Shown here: in pieces, positions 1 to 11,559 of the stretch
Layout of the letters: each line of letters starts with the position of its first letter
How positions within the stretch are numbered: the first letter of the stretch is position 1
Source: Pilaira anomala
Lineage: Eukaryota > Mucoromycota > Mucoromycetes > Mucorales > Mucoraceae
DNA length: 64,000 nt
Assembly: GCA_025716855.1 (NCBI GenBank)
Contig: JAIXMQ010000053.1
Span: 124,001 to 188,000 of the forward strand
Direction of reading: 5' to 3'
Notes under the pieces: model-generated
Database searches by the model: none
What the model was told of the DNA's origin: nothing
Seen by the model: only the letters and a program-made list of their open reading frames with translations
Translations under genes and position numbers: made by a program

Positions 1-162
1 GTAATTGGTGGCAAGCAAAGAAAGCGGATGGTACTATTGGTATTGTACCTTCCAACTACGTAAGTTCCTTTATAAATCTATATTTTACTCCTTTCATGTA
101 CATTAATATTGATCTACCTGTTTGTTTTTTTTTTACTATGATATCTACAGTTTGCTCAATAA
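1..162 (+). CDS. SH3-domain protein, C-terminal end only (partial)
   Basis: The reading frame from base 3 gives the second half of an SH3 domain. The paired tryptophans (NWWQAKK), the glycine turn (DGTIG) and the closing VPSNY are all diagnostic. Exon 3..59 ends at a GTAAGT donor. After an intron whose acceptor is CTACAG the last exon (151..162) adds F-A-Q and a TAA stop, so the SH3 domain sits at the extreme C-terminus. SH3 domains bind proline-rich peptides. Fungal proteins ending in one act mainly in actin patches, endocytosis and polarity (Rvs167, Abp1 and Bzz1 types). Too little is visible to choose among these. Poly-A/T-rich 3' flank follows. Confidence 0.8.
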
Positions 163-515
163 GCCATTCTCTCTTTGTTAATACTACTCCCTAAAAAATT
201 TTTTTTTTCGCCTTATACATCATAATATATATATTACACTTCTATTAATCATTTTTACTACATGGCAATAAAACAAAAAATAATAAAAGTTTTGTTACAC
301 CTTTAATATCAAAAGTTTATTTAATGGAATTAACACATGTCTATGTATGTGTGTGTATTCATACTTGTTGAAAAAAAAAAAAGGATCAATTGAATTGATT
401 TATAATGTGTGACACAAATTCAATAAATACTAGGGGCATTTGCACTTTGAAAAGGCTATTGTTCTTTGAAGGATCAGAATTAATGTCGTACCTATTTTTC
501 GTTTTTTAAAAAATG
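163..515. other. Gene-free AT-rich 3' flank
   Basis: Between the SH3 gene and the transposase relic I see only AT-rich sequence with T and A runs and no reading frame of note. No terminal inverted repeat for the neighbouring MULE relic could be recognised here by eye. Confidence 0.5.
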
Positions 516-2400
516 TCAGATTACGATTGTAAATCTTCTATTTGATGCATTTTTTACATTTGTGTTTCGATCAAGTATACTTTGAATTGTTGCTTCTTTG
601 ATACTCTCCAACTCTTCCTCATTTATTTGTCTTGCATTTTCAATATATGTGCGATAAGCTGCTAGCATATTTGTCATATTTTCCGTGGCGTTATCCAATA
701 ATGTTGGTGTAGTTTCCAAACTCACTTGCTCTTCAACAACAACACTATTTTTCACAACTTCATCATTCCGTGCACTATTTTTAACATTATAAGTGACTTT
801 TTGAAAAAAAAACTAAAAAGAAACAAAGCATAAGTTTAGCCACCTTGTTAAATAAATACAAACGCCATAAATATCTGTATGCAAATCAATTGTTGGATAT
901 AATAAACGCTTGAGCGAAAACATATGTTTGAAGCTATGTTGGTTGAAAGTAAAGTCTCTGCAGTTGCAACTAATCATCTTATTTTCTCTAACCCTGATTT
1001 CGTAAATTCAATATGTTTTGAAAAAGATTGTACAGCATATGTTTCGGGATCAATATCGTTAATCATTTCTGGGATTAGATCCATTGCAAACTGTTCAGCA
1101 TCTTCTTTTTCTTCTTTCTTCAGGCCCCATTCTTCATACATTCAACATTAGTCTTTTGACATTTTGTTGGCAAACCTCGCCAACATCATTCACCAATACG
1201 TAAATTAATCCGTCAACCCTTCTATTTGGCTTTCTTTTCAAACAAGTTGTCTTCAATTGGTTATGCCAACTTTCGACATAGTTATTTGTTTCCATGCTTG
1301 TATAAACGGTTGGTTGATAACACGAAACCCATAAAACAAACGCATCTTTTGCGAAGTAAAAGGTTCTTACTATCTAATGAGTTCTATATATTCACCAAAT
1401 CGCTGAAGAAGATTGACAAGTTTTATGTTAAATTCAGAAGAGCTTCTCTCCCATACCATTTGCTTTAATGCCGCAATAATTGATCTATAAACCAATCCAT
1501 TAGTTTCAGAGCTACCAGTTTTGACAAGCTCACGTATTTTGGAAGACCATGCTCTAGCTACGTGAAAAAGACATCATTGTACTCGAGTTTCAGGAATACA
1601 GTACGAATAGCGTTCAATTCGACATTCGAAACATCGATTGTATTTAATCTTTTTTATATTGTTGCATCCTAAATTTGTTTAAAAAACTTAAGGATTCAAT
1701 AATAGGTGCAACAGCATGATTTGTTGTAAAACAATATGCAACTGGATAACCAGTACCAGTGATGGGGTGGCTAACAACAACCGTATATAACAAACAATTA
1801 TTGATATTATCAATCTTGTGCGTAGCATCTAAGCACCAATATGGGCATTGTAACTGATTATACACTTCATTTTGATTAATGACTTGGTCTCTGTGGACAA
1901 TATCTCCAGTGTTATTCTGACGATCAATTGTGAGAATATGGAAATTTTTTCAGTGTGTTTGTTCAATTTTAGTTGGATAGATACACGAACATCTCTACAC
2001 TCATATCCTTGAGAAAGCTTTTGCATAATAAAGCTCTTTGCAGTTTTTGAGACAAGTAAAAAGCAGAAGTCTCCCAATCTCATGGTTATCATGTTTTTGA
2101 AGAATAAAGTAAACATTGTTTGGATCCTTCTTATAGCAAATAATTTTCATGCTAGCAGGGCAATCATTTTTTTTTATACTTTCTGAAGAGGTCTCGTTAC
2201 TCTATTATGATCATCTTTTGTAGAAACTTTAGCTATTTCTTTTCCACCACTGCGATGACAAAAGTAAATTTTGTACCAAAGACAAAACACGGTTCTTTTT
2301 CTTTTTCTGGTTACTGCTGTCTCAATACTTTTCTGCTTGTAAATCGAGATACGGCAATAGAATCTTACCGACAAGACCAGGTTTGAAATGCCTTTTTAAT
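516..2400 (-). pseudogene. Mutator-like (MULE) transposase relic
   Basis: Pieces of one transposase lie in order on the minus strand but in different frames. (1) An N-terminal zinc/FAR1-like part (FCHRSGG near 2250, CPASMK near 2150, a HEIG-type segment near 2080). (2) The first catalytic Asp in LDATHK (1827-1829). (3) The second Asp in IDVSNVELNAI (about 1633). (4) CLFHVARAW (about 1555-1590). (5) The catalytic Glu in TNNYVESWHN (about 1272). (6) A SWIM zinc finger starting ISCNC at about 968, whose expected CKH is FKH. This domain order defines MULE transposases. Several frameshifts and stops break it, including a stop just before CLFH. The last piece (516..about 815) looks like a C-terminal exon after a TTCAAAAAG acceptor. 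It is inactive. Boundaries are approximate and no terminal repeats were found. Confidence 0.8.
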
Positions 2401-2562
2401 TGCTTTCAAAAATATTGTGCTTGTCTTCGTGGATCAAATGTTGCATTAGAACCACCTACACTCGAAGAGTATATCAGTGGACTGACGAGAGACTCAAAAC
2501 AACTAGAAATTGATGCATAAATAAAAGAGCTTTTATTTAATAAAATAAAAATAATAAATTTT

Positions 2563-3320
2563 TTATTTATTTTTCAAAACTTCAAGTACTTCCCAAGACA
2601 TATATTTTAATTTAAGGTTGTCTTGATGAAGTCGATCAAGAGCCTTCAAAACTTTGGCCTGTTCAGTCTCGTATTTATCCAAAGATTCTTTGATAGCAGA
2701 ATCAAGATTATCAACATCAATTGGCATATCTTCTTCCTGACCTGAATTGTCGTCCTCATCGACCAAAAAGTTCGGAATCTCTGCTGAGGCCTTACCCTTT
2801 TCTTCAATTTCCATATTCTTTCCCTTCTGTACATTCTCATGATATCTTCGAATGCATCTCCCTTTTTTCTATCCAAATCATCTCTATTTTGTTTTTTTTT
2901 ATCAACCACGGATCTTTTATCCTCTTCTATATAAAATCGGCGTCGTAACTAAGTAGTTTCTTCTTCGGCTAGATCTCTTATCATTTTCGATTTTTGAGAA
3001 AAAAGGTCGGTTCGTCTCAACAGGTAAAGCTAACTTTTCACGAACAGATTTTACTGATACAGGGTTAATTTTTTTGTTTCCATCCCTATCTACCGCGTCT
3101 ATTGCATTAATAGCTCGGGAGAATTGGTTCCATTGTTCAGTTTGCTCGTTATGAGGAGATCCATAAGGCCTAAACTCTTTATACTTCTTAATAAGAGCAA
3201 GTCTTCTGGAAGTAGTCCAATAACCTTTTTCCGCTCTTTTCTTCTTCGTGGTAACAATTGTATCACTGTTTTCACCATCATCTCTTGTAGTACGTTTTCT
3301 TCTTCCGCCGGTTTTCTTTG
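2563..3320 (-). pseudogene. Broken SANT/Myb-like DNA-binding ORF, probably transposon-linked
   Basis: On the minus strand from about 3316 to 2990 there is an open frame with a basic stretch (KKKRAEKG), a tryptophan-containing helix (YWTTSRRLALIKKYKEF) and a second helix (TEQWNQFSRAINAI). It is followed by INPVSVKSVREKL, the layout of SANT/Myb-like domains carried by many transposon accessory proteins. Downstream the frame shifts at about 2940 (DKKKQNRDDLDRKKG) and again at about 2820 into an acidic, coiled-coil-like tail ending at 2563 (EVLEVLKNK). The shifts could be introns, but no good splice sites join the parts, so I call it degraded. It lies just upstream of the MULE relic on the same strand. 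Confidence 0.5.
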
Positions 3321-3439
3321 CTTTGGGTTAAAAATAATAGGCTCAATAATAGTTTGGTTGTTGTCTATAGGATTTATTTTGTATTTATTTGATAAAAAAA
3401 AAGTACAATGCAAAGAAAGAAGAAAGAAAATAAGTTGAC

Positions 3440-4254
3440 GTAGTGTTTTTTTTAGTGATTGTCATTTTTTACATCAACCTTAATTTGTTACACGAAATCA
3501 TTTTTGTTACACGAAATATAGTGAAAATCATTTGTAAAATGTGAAAAATCACTATCTCGACGGGGTGTTATACTGCCTAATTTCCCCCCTTTTGAAAGGT
3601 TTTTATGGTAGCAAGAGTTTTTTTTTATTAATGCCAGGGCTTAGTAGAAAAGTCGCTCGTCTATACTCTTATAGTTATATCACTATATAATATTTTTAAT
3701 GAATTAGTTTTTAATTATTTAAACTGTAGTCTCATCAAGTTATAACGTCTCAAAAGCATAATAATCTGGTTTGTATGGTCCTTTAATTCTAGTATATCAT
3801 GGTTTCCGTTACAAAGAGTATTTTATATCTGTTCAGGCAAGATATCTAGATATAAATTTTATAAATGTATAGCATATTATCTCATTATCATTGAGAATTC
3901 GCTCATTGAGACTATTTCTCCAGTACCTAGTGGGTGATAACTCTGATTAATTGGTGTGTAATTTAAATTGTAGTCATATATACATACATTTATACTAACA
4001 TGAACCCTTTTTGTTAGTATTTGAACAAGGGCCTTGACTGATCCGAAGAAATTTCAAGACATAAATGAAGAAGCTTAGGAACGTTTCATCAGCCGTTTTG
4101 TTCGGCCTAACTGCAAAAATGCTTTTTAAAAATCCGTAAAAATGTTAAAGCTGACATCATCTCTTTTTTTTTTATCGCGATACAAGGTGGTTCGTTGTTT
4201 ATATTTTCTAAACCCTTTCTTTTTTTTTAAAAAAAGTACTTATATTAACTTAAA
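3440..4254. other. Intergenic, no gene seen
   Basis: AT-rich sequence between the transposon relics and the complex I gene. It contains two copies of TTGTTACACGAAAT (about 3487 and 3505) and a short hairpin, TACTAACA/TGTTAGTA, near 3993-4019. No coding potential was seen. Confidence 0.5.
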
Positions 4255-4711
4255 ATGGCTTCTGGATTTGGTTTGGATGGTGGTATGTACAATTATCAAC
4301 ATTGAAAGACCAAATTTCTTTTTTTTTAAAAAAAATAAATAAGATTGATATTGATATAATCTTTTAGGTCGTGGACGTTGTTTCCACTTTTGGCAAGAAT
4401 TTAACAAGTGTTATGCTACTGCCGATCTTCCTCAACAATGTCTTGATCAACGTGACGATTATCTTGAATGTCTTCATCATACCAAAGAGGTAAGAAGAGA
4501 GTGAGAGAATAAGAAAGAAAGAAAGAAAAGAAACTGAAAAATGTTTTATTCTTAGTTTGCTCGTATCACACGTATTAAGACCGAGGAATTAAAGCAAGCT
4601 GAAAAGAGACAAGCCGAACAAGCTAAGGCAAAGCAAGATGCTTTGACTGCAGCAAAATCAAATTTGCCAAAATTGAACATTATTGATGATAAAACTGAAG
4701 TTAAGGCATAG
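4255..4711 (+). CDS. NDUFS5: NADH:ubiquinone oxidoreductase subunit NDUFS5 (complex I, twin CX9C)
   Basis: Three exons (4255..4282, 4368..4489, 4556..4711) encode 101 residues. The protein begins MASGFGLDGGRGRCFHFWQE. It carries two CX9C pairs, C14/C24 and C34/C44, the helix-turn-helix CHCH fold of proteins imported into the mitochondrial intermembrane space by the Mia40 route. The short N-terminus with the GRC start and the lysine/alanine-rich helical tail fit the NDUFS5 (15 kDa) accessory subunit, which sits on the intermembrane-space face of complex I. Both introns have GTATGT/GTAAGA donors and TTAG acceptors, and the reading frame is intact throughout. Intron 1 contains a T8A8 block. Confidence 0.88.
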
Positions 4712-4974
4712 ATAATTTAAAAAAAAAAAAACGAAATAGACGATAGGAAATTTTGTTCTTTCTCCAGAAATCTTTTCTTTAAAAAAAAGTTTTTCAATCG
4801 ATTATATACACACCTCGAAACAGCAATAAAATAATCATTTTTTTTTAAAAAAAAAAGAAACTTGGATTATATATTATATATGTGTAATAGAGAGAGAGGG
4901 GATTAATAGAAATAGGAAAATTAGGTATTAAATAAATAGGTACAAAAAAGTGAATATGGATTGTTATTATTTTT

Positions 4975-6278
4975 TCAGCAGGAAGCGCATGAAGTGAATT
5001 TGCCCATATAGTAACAGATTACCATAGCGAGAAAAATGACTGAAATTTGGTGCCCGTTAAATGAGAGCTCGTCCGTGATCATAATGATATTATTATTCTA
5101 ATACATAAAGATGAGTACACAAATATCAAACAGGAAAAAGAAAATCTATTATTTACCTGATGTTCAGGAACAAGTAAGTAACCTTTTGGTACTTTTAATG
5201 GTATAGCATCTTCCTCTAAATTTGATTTTTCTTCCTTGATAACTTCTGCCAAAGTAGCTGTCAAAAAAAAAAGGGGGGGGGGAGGGGAGGTTAATAAACT
5301 TTTACTTACTAAAAACAATTTAAATCATACCTGGTATTGCAGGAGTTGTCTGAATTTCTTTTTTGATCGCCTCAACTACTTGATCTACTACTTTTTCAAT
5401 AGACTTAGTATTGGATGGTTCAGATAAAATTTCACTTGGCTTGTCAGGTGTCATTTGTACTTGATTATAAAGTACACCATTATACTTATAAGTGGAAGGA
5501 TGATAGCTAGTACCATCTGGGACAGTAAGAGGGGATAGAGTAAATGTCACTTGTTTACCATCAATAGATTCATCTGTCGTAAAGATTTTGATACTTTTAT
5601 GATCTTTTGGAGAGACCTCAATACGTGCTACATTCTCTGGTATAATATTGATCTCCAGGCCATGAGGAAACATGGTCTTATGAACACGAATATCTGTACA
5701 CCATATGGACTGATTTTGTTGTTGTTGTTTACGCGCACGATACGAGTTGGAAGGTTGATGTTTAGCAATAAACACAATTTGATAGTTACTCGTTAATGCT
5801 TCAAATCCTTCTCGAATGACTTTACCAGCCACACGTCGGATATAAGGAGGACAACCGTATTTGGTAAGATAATGATGAATGTTTGTAATGGATTGTAGAG
5901 AGTTATCAACCCAGGCTTGTGATACCTGGCTAGGGATGGTATATTTGAAATCAAGTGTACATACAAAACTAATGCCGACTGAAACTGTCCGACCTTGTTT
6001 ATCAAGGTTGGGTCGAAATACCCAGCCATAGAGATCGGTATGAGCTCGGATACGGTGACCAGATTCATCAGGTGGTACTTGTTGATCCGTGACAGATGTT
6101 GTGGCGGTATAGACTGTACCTGTAATTGGGTCAGACTCAATACTGGTAATGGCAGAAAGATCAACACTGGCAATAGGTAAAGTACTGCCTAAAAACCATT
6201 GAACCAAGTATTCTTTTTGACTGAATCTTTCAATTGTTTGGCCTCCTTCGAAGGACGAGTCCCCTATTACGCAGACAC

Positions 6279-6311
<33 letters not shown>

Positions 6312-8116
6312 AAGGTTAGAATTTATGGGCGAATATTTATGATTTCATTTCTTACAAATCTTTCGAGAACCAAAGCAATGAATAACAGAACATAATTGTT
6401 CTGCAGTCCAGCCACCTTCAATAACACCATCCGCACGAATAAAGGGCACTTTACATCTTTTTCTCGTCTCGTCTTGAAGTATATAATCATCTTCATCGTC
6501 TGACAAGATATTTGAATTCAACACGTAATGTTTCGATCCATCTTTTAGGTTCTTTGTTAGTCTCCAGTTATCAGTAGAACGCGTTAATTTCTTTAATAAC
6601 TGAATACTTTCTACCTTTTGTATTGGATGACGATGAGAGGGGTACAAGTGTTGTTTGACAGGAGGTAATTGTACAGGAGAATTCTTTTTTAAAATTTGTT
6701 GAGGGAGTGTGGTACTGCTGCTATTCCCTGAATCGGTCGTTGTGCTACTACTGTTCATGTCAGCGTCCAAGAGAGCCGATGGTGTATAGGTTGTATCGTG
6801 ATCTGCAAAGGAAATGTGTTTTTTCGTTGGAGGTGGTTTTGAGTTCAGTATGGATTGACTATTGCTAAGTTCTGTAGTAGAGGTACTTGTTGAGATGGTA
6901 GGGCGTTGAACGGCTATTCGCATACGATTTAAAGGTTGTGGTGATGTGTTATTCATGACAGAAGGACGCCTGCTATGACCATGATTTAAGGATTGTAAAG
7001 AACCCGTTTGATGGTTCGCAGGTTGAGCTCTCATACGTTCTGTCTTTCGTTCCAAGTATTCAGCTACTTTTGCAATAACAAGTGGTCTTCTGGCTAATGT
7101 CTTTTTGGCAAATCCTGGTACCCAACCTTTCATACTTTCTTGTACGACAAATACAACTTTAGTTGCAGGATGAGGTCCACCATGTAATGGTTCTAATATC
7201 CAACCTTGTAACTAATATAAAAAAGTGTGTATGTGTGTCAATGGGATATACTTCTTTTTTTCTTTTTTTTTTTTTTTTTTTTGAGATGGTACTTTTGTAT
7301 TCACACGTGTTCTACCGTTTATTCTTGGTATTCTGGGCGTTTCTATACTGGTACAAGCAAATACGATAGCGCCATTTTGTGTACATTCAATCTTTTCTAC
7401 TAGTGCTAAATCTCTTGACCTTTTTTTTTTTAAAAAAAAAAGCGGTAAAATTAATTTAAGGAGTAAAATAAATAAATAAAACTTGTTATACTTTACTTGC
7501 TAGTGGTAGTTGGTTTCATGACTTCATAAGTTAGCGAAGTAGTATCATTCAAATTTTCAACAAGGTTTCCATCTTCATACCTAATTATAAACGATTTTAA
7601 TACAACACAAAATTATCGTTTGTATCACATTATAAGAAAAAAAAAAACTTACTGCTCATCCCATAATTTACGCATGCCAATGACATAAAATATGGCCTGC
7701 GGAGAAAATCCTTGAATAATGGCTTCGCCTTTAAAGATGGGAGTTTTGTCACCTTTATGAACACCGCTTTTCATATGAACCATCACACCACTCTTGTGCT
7801 TCAATGCTTTTTTCCAACCGTCTTCAGCTACGACATGTTTTAAAGTGAGTAAAGCATTATCTGCTTGATGAATATGGTAAGTAGAAGAGCTGAGGACAGG
7901 ATCAATGTAGGCTGATATGACGTTGGATGATAATAAGTTGGGTTCAGGTATCCAACGTTGTGGTTGTGGATCGTCTTCTTCATCGTCACTAAAGATTGCG
8001 TTAAATTGACTGAATTGTGAAGCACTAGGCATTTTGTTTTTATTATGAAAAGCCTCTTCCCATTCGTTGGCTAATTCGTCTTGATTAAAGGAACTGTGTT
8101 GTAATGAGCGTGTCAT
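4975..8116 (-). CDS. Tandem START-domain protein with C-terminal membrane anchor
   Basis: Seven exons (8116..7653, 7580..7497, 7419..7293, 7211..6356, 6263..5331, 5257..5157, 5097..4975) give 895 residues. START-like domain 1 spans about 85-281, from AEDGWKKALKHKSG through GWILEPLHGGPHPATK to IAKVAEYLERK. A Ser/Thr/Asn-rich linker follows. START-like domain 2 spans about 425-720 (GSRKIWDSSFEGGQTIERF, GWVFRPNL, a closing helix near KVIREGFEAL). After a low-complexity stretch the last exon supplies one hydrophobic helix (ISVIFLAMVICYYMGKF, about 873-889) near the C-terminus. START folds bind lipids such as sterols or phospholipids. With the anchor, the likely role is lipid sensing or transfer at a membrane (inference); the ligand cannot be told. 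GA-rich sequence (CT-rich on the coding strand) lies upstream at 8278-8332. Confidence 0.82.
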
Positions 8117-8410
8117 GTTTTATTTTTTAAGTACAAAAAAAAACAAGGTTTTTTTTAAATCGAAAAAAAAAAATTCTTAATTGGTATTTGTTGTGATATG
8201 GTTTATAATTTAAAGTTTTTATGCATATAATTTTTTTTTTTCCTCCTTTTGATATATTATAAAAGAAAGTAATTGATGAAGAAGAAAAAAGAGAAAGAGA
8301 AAAAAAAAAAAGAAAAAGAAATGAGAGAGAAATGATGTTATGTACATTATATTTTCAAATTTAAACAAACGAAACAAGTAAATTGGCACGTTTTTCTACT
8401 ACTTTTTTTT
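8117..8410 (-). promoter_or_regulatory. Short spacer with coding-strand pyrimidine tract
   Basis: This 294-bp spacer separates the 3' end of the seven-helix gene from the start of the tandem-START gene, both on the minus strand. It holds an almost pure purine run (8278-8332) that reads as a pyrimidine tract on the coding strand, as is seen before other starts in this window. Promoter role is inferred. Confidence 0.4.
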
Positions 8411-9843
8411 TTATAGCTTGTATCTTTTAGATTCTTCAGTTACCAGGTGTGTTTCGGATATAGTAGATTGCTCGAATTCAGAAGAGACAATAAATGGATT
8501 GTATTTTCCTTTACTGATCTCGTTTGAAGCAGATAAATTGTTTAATTGATATTCTCTTTGTAGGTAATCAGAATCAACAACAGGTGTTTGTTGGTTGTTA
8601 TGACTGGTACTTAATACTTGAGTATTTGTATATGTTTCTGATCCGTTTGAATTAGAGGATATATTTAATTGAGAAAGTGCTTTAGGACTAATATACATAA
8701 ATGTTAGGTTTACCTTTTTTTTTTCTAATTAAAACCTTATAACTTACTTTATGACCAATGTTAAAAAAACAACAGTAGAAGCCACGGTACCATCAAATGT
8801 CCAAAATATAGCAACAAATAAGCTAGCTACATGGTTCAATAAAATCTCTTTTCTAAAGATGCCATAAAAGCATTTAATAAGCATGAAAACCAAAAGCGAG
8901 GTAACACTAACCACCATGACCACTTTGACCTAAAAAAAAAAAAATAAGTATTATATTGATATATACAAAAAAGTTATCATCATTTTTTACTTTAAAAGCA
9001 CCATGTTTAATTTTATGTGAGGCATGATTATCCTGATCATGTTGATTCTCCAAATGATGTTGAAGAATCTTTAATAATCGAAGACCAGCAAATAAAATAA
9101 AACTAGCTAAAATAAAACAATAGAAGGACCAAAAGTGGTACAAGAGATCAGTGAATAGTTTGGCTTGATAAAATTGACTTCGGTCTGCATAAATAGAAGC
9201 TGCAATTGAACAAATGTTGTTGGTTATAAATGGTAAAGTGATCAAAGTCGTGCATAGGATATCGATTCGAATAGAAGATCGAAACCAATTGTTTCGAATG
9301 ATTTTGCTACTCTGATATGAATTGTTAGTTGGATTACTTAAGCTTTTTTTTTTTTAACTAGTGTATATTACATGTGATACCGTGTGTGCAATCCCAAACA
9401 GGTAACAAGCGAATGCACAAAGACCGAATTGCCATGGTAACTCATAAAGTACTATCAAAGTTTTTTTTTCTTTTGTAAGTGTTTTGGATATGGCTTATAT
9501 AAACTGTAGAACACTTACTTGATCGTACTATGCTATTCGGTAATGCGTCTGAAACCAAAAGAATGGTATCTAATGCTCTGACTTAAAAAAAAAAAAAAAA
9601 AAAAAAAAAGGAGGGAATTATAAACTATTATGCGCTTTTCGTATATTGTGTACATATATTTTTACAAAAATTAAAGATGGTTCCAAAAAACACCAAGGAT
9701 TCAATAGGACGTGGTCGAATAAAGTTTCCAACTGATGATTCAAAGTCGAAAATGGGTAATTTTTTACGTATAACTCGATCATAAATAATGCCAGAACCTT
9801 AGAAAAGTATTAGTTTTTTATTTGCATTATATAAAAGGACACA

Positions 9844-9874
<31 letters not shown>

Positions 9875-10020
9875 ATTATTGCAATCAGAAGTGACCATAC
9901 GATATTGACAGTATATATATAAAACATTGGTTTGCTCTCGTAGCAGTTTATGATCGAAATCCTCCAGTCACAATGACAATGATCGGGTTCCTCACATAGT
10001 AACCAAAAGGTACCTTCCAT
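8411..10020 (-). CDS. Orphan seven-transmembrane, GPCR-like protein
   Basis: Seven exons (10020..9873, 9797..9666, 9581..9519, 9451..9381, 9311..8991, 8929..8748, 8687..8411) give 397 residues. A short Cys-rich N-terminus (CEEPDHCHCDW) is followed by seven hydrophobic helices: TM1 around 32-56, TM2 at the IESLVFFGTIFNFF segment, TM3 WQFGLCAFACYLFGIAHT, TM4 DILCTTLITLPFITNN, TM5 FWSFYCFILASFILFAG, TM6 VKVVMVVSVTSLLVFMLI, TM7 ASLFVAIFWTFDGTVAS. A charged His/Asp loop lies between TM5 and TM6. The 90-residue tail is Ser/Thr/Asn-rich, as in receptor tails. No DRY or NPxxY motif is visible, so no GPCR class can be assigned. A channel or TOM1/THH1-like membrane protein is possible. The last acceptor was chosen as ATATTAG (8688) because it keeps the long open tail. 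Confidence 0.75.
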
Positions 10021-10913
10021 AAATATAATACAACAATAGAAAGAAGAAAAAAAAAAGAGAGAGAGAGAGGAAAGGGAAGAAAAGGACAGTAAAAAATAAA
10101 AAAAATCTGGGAAGAAAGAGAGAGGGAGGGAAATGGTTGTGGAAAAAGGATAATGGGTTTATTCGACGTAGTACTACAAACGGGGTTACCGGATCAAAAG
10201 TACAAGTGCGTGTTTGATATATCTCAGAAGAAGGATTTTTTTCTTTGGTTTTCTGAGTCTAATAATATATTTTTGTAATTTATATCTAATTATTGATTTT
10301 TTTTTGCTGTCGCCAAATATCTTTTTTTAGCTTCGGCACTGACATTTTTTTTTTTTTTTTTTTATCGAGTGATCATCTCTCTTTCGCAGGAACAAAAGCT
10401 TAACTTCATTCAGAAATGTGTATCTTGTATTTTCATCGAAAGACAGAATGTAACCCAAAAGCACATGTAGGGCATGATTAGGAAAAAAGAGATTTGGATT
10501 CTATTAAAAGAATCGATAAACCTAATTGCCGATCTTGTCCTTTTTTTTTTTTTTTTTTTTTTTTGCCCAAAAAAAAATTCATGGCCGCATGTTATACAAC
10601 ATCTTACTGCGTATAATAGGTTTCTTCTAACAACAAGATATTACTGCTTTAAGTATAGTTTGAGTTCAAAAGAGGAAATAAAATTGGTCATTATTTTTCG
10701 GATAGAGTTGAATATCTGAATGTAATCAAAAATAAATAAATGTCACTTTCCAAAAAAATTAACGGTATGAAGTCCAATATCCTTGTCCCCTTCATTCAAT
10801 AAAAAGTAGAGTATGCTGTTGGTATTGGCTCGTATTCAAAATGTTCTAAAACATTCCTTAGACCATATACATATATATGAAAACTTCATTAGAAACAGCA
10901 AATGTTTTTGTAG

Positions 10914-10917
<4 letters not shown>

Positions 10918-10971
<54 letters not shown>
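10918..10971. repeat. Poly-T tract, 54 nt
   Basis: Uninterrupted T run in intergenic DNA. Similar runs are T40 at 11517-11556, T39 at 22404-22442 (intron), T55 at 26207-26261, A52 at 37439-37490 and A51 at 52158-52208 (intron). Exact lengths may vary with sequencing error. Confidence 0.8.
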
Positions 10972-10975
<4 letters not shown>

Positions 10976-11511
10976 GAAGGGCTTTTTTTCTCGGGGCATT
11001 CTTTAACTTGATAAGATTTTGAAGATAAACCAAGAAAATCTATCGATAATACCAGACATAGGTTAATGCTTTTTGTGGGAATATACAAATATTTCATCAC
11101 TTCTGTACTAAATTAGTAATAAGTAAAGTCTGCCTATCTATTCTACTATCTTGTGTGTCTCCAATTACATTGTTTGACTTCTTACAATTTTTATTATTTT
11201 TTATAGAATCAGAACACCTAATATGAGGTACATACACTGTTGTATAATGTTATTTATGCTTCAAGTTAAATTACAATGTAGTTATAATATTATTGAGTAT
11301 TACTTTGGTTGAAAGAGCAATATAATACAGATATGGACTGTGGTCTGAAGAGCTTTATGGTCTGGTAAAATGACATTTTTTGGTGATAGATATTCAGTTT
11401 ACTGAAAGTGACGAAATTTGTCGTTTTCTTACTGGTCATGCAAATGTTTTTTTTTTGTTTGATTGACAAAGCTTTTATTTAAATAAAGCGACCTGTCAGA
11501 TACGGAATAAA

Positions 11512-11559
<48 letters not shown>

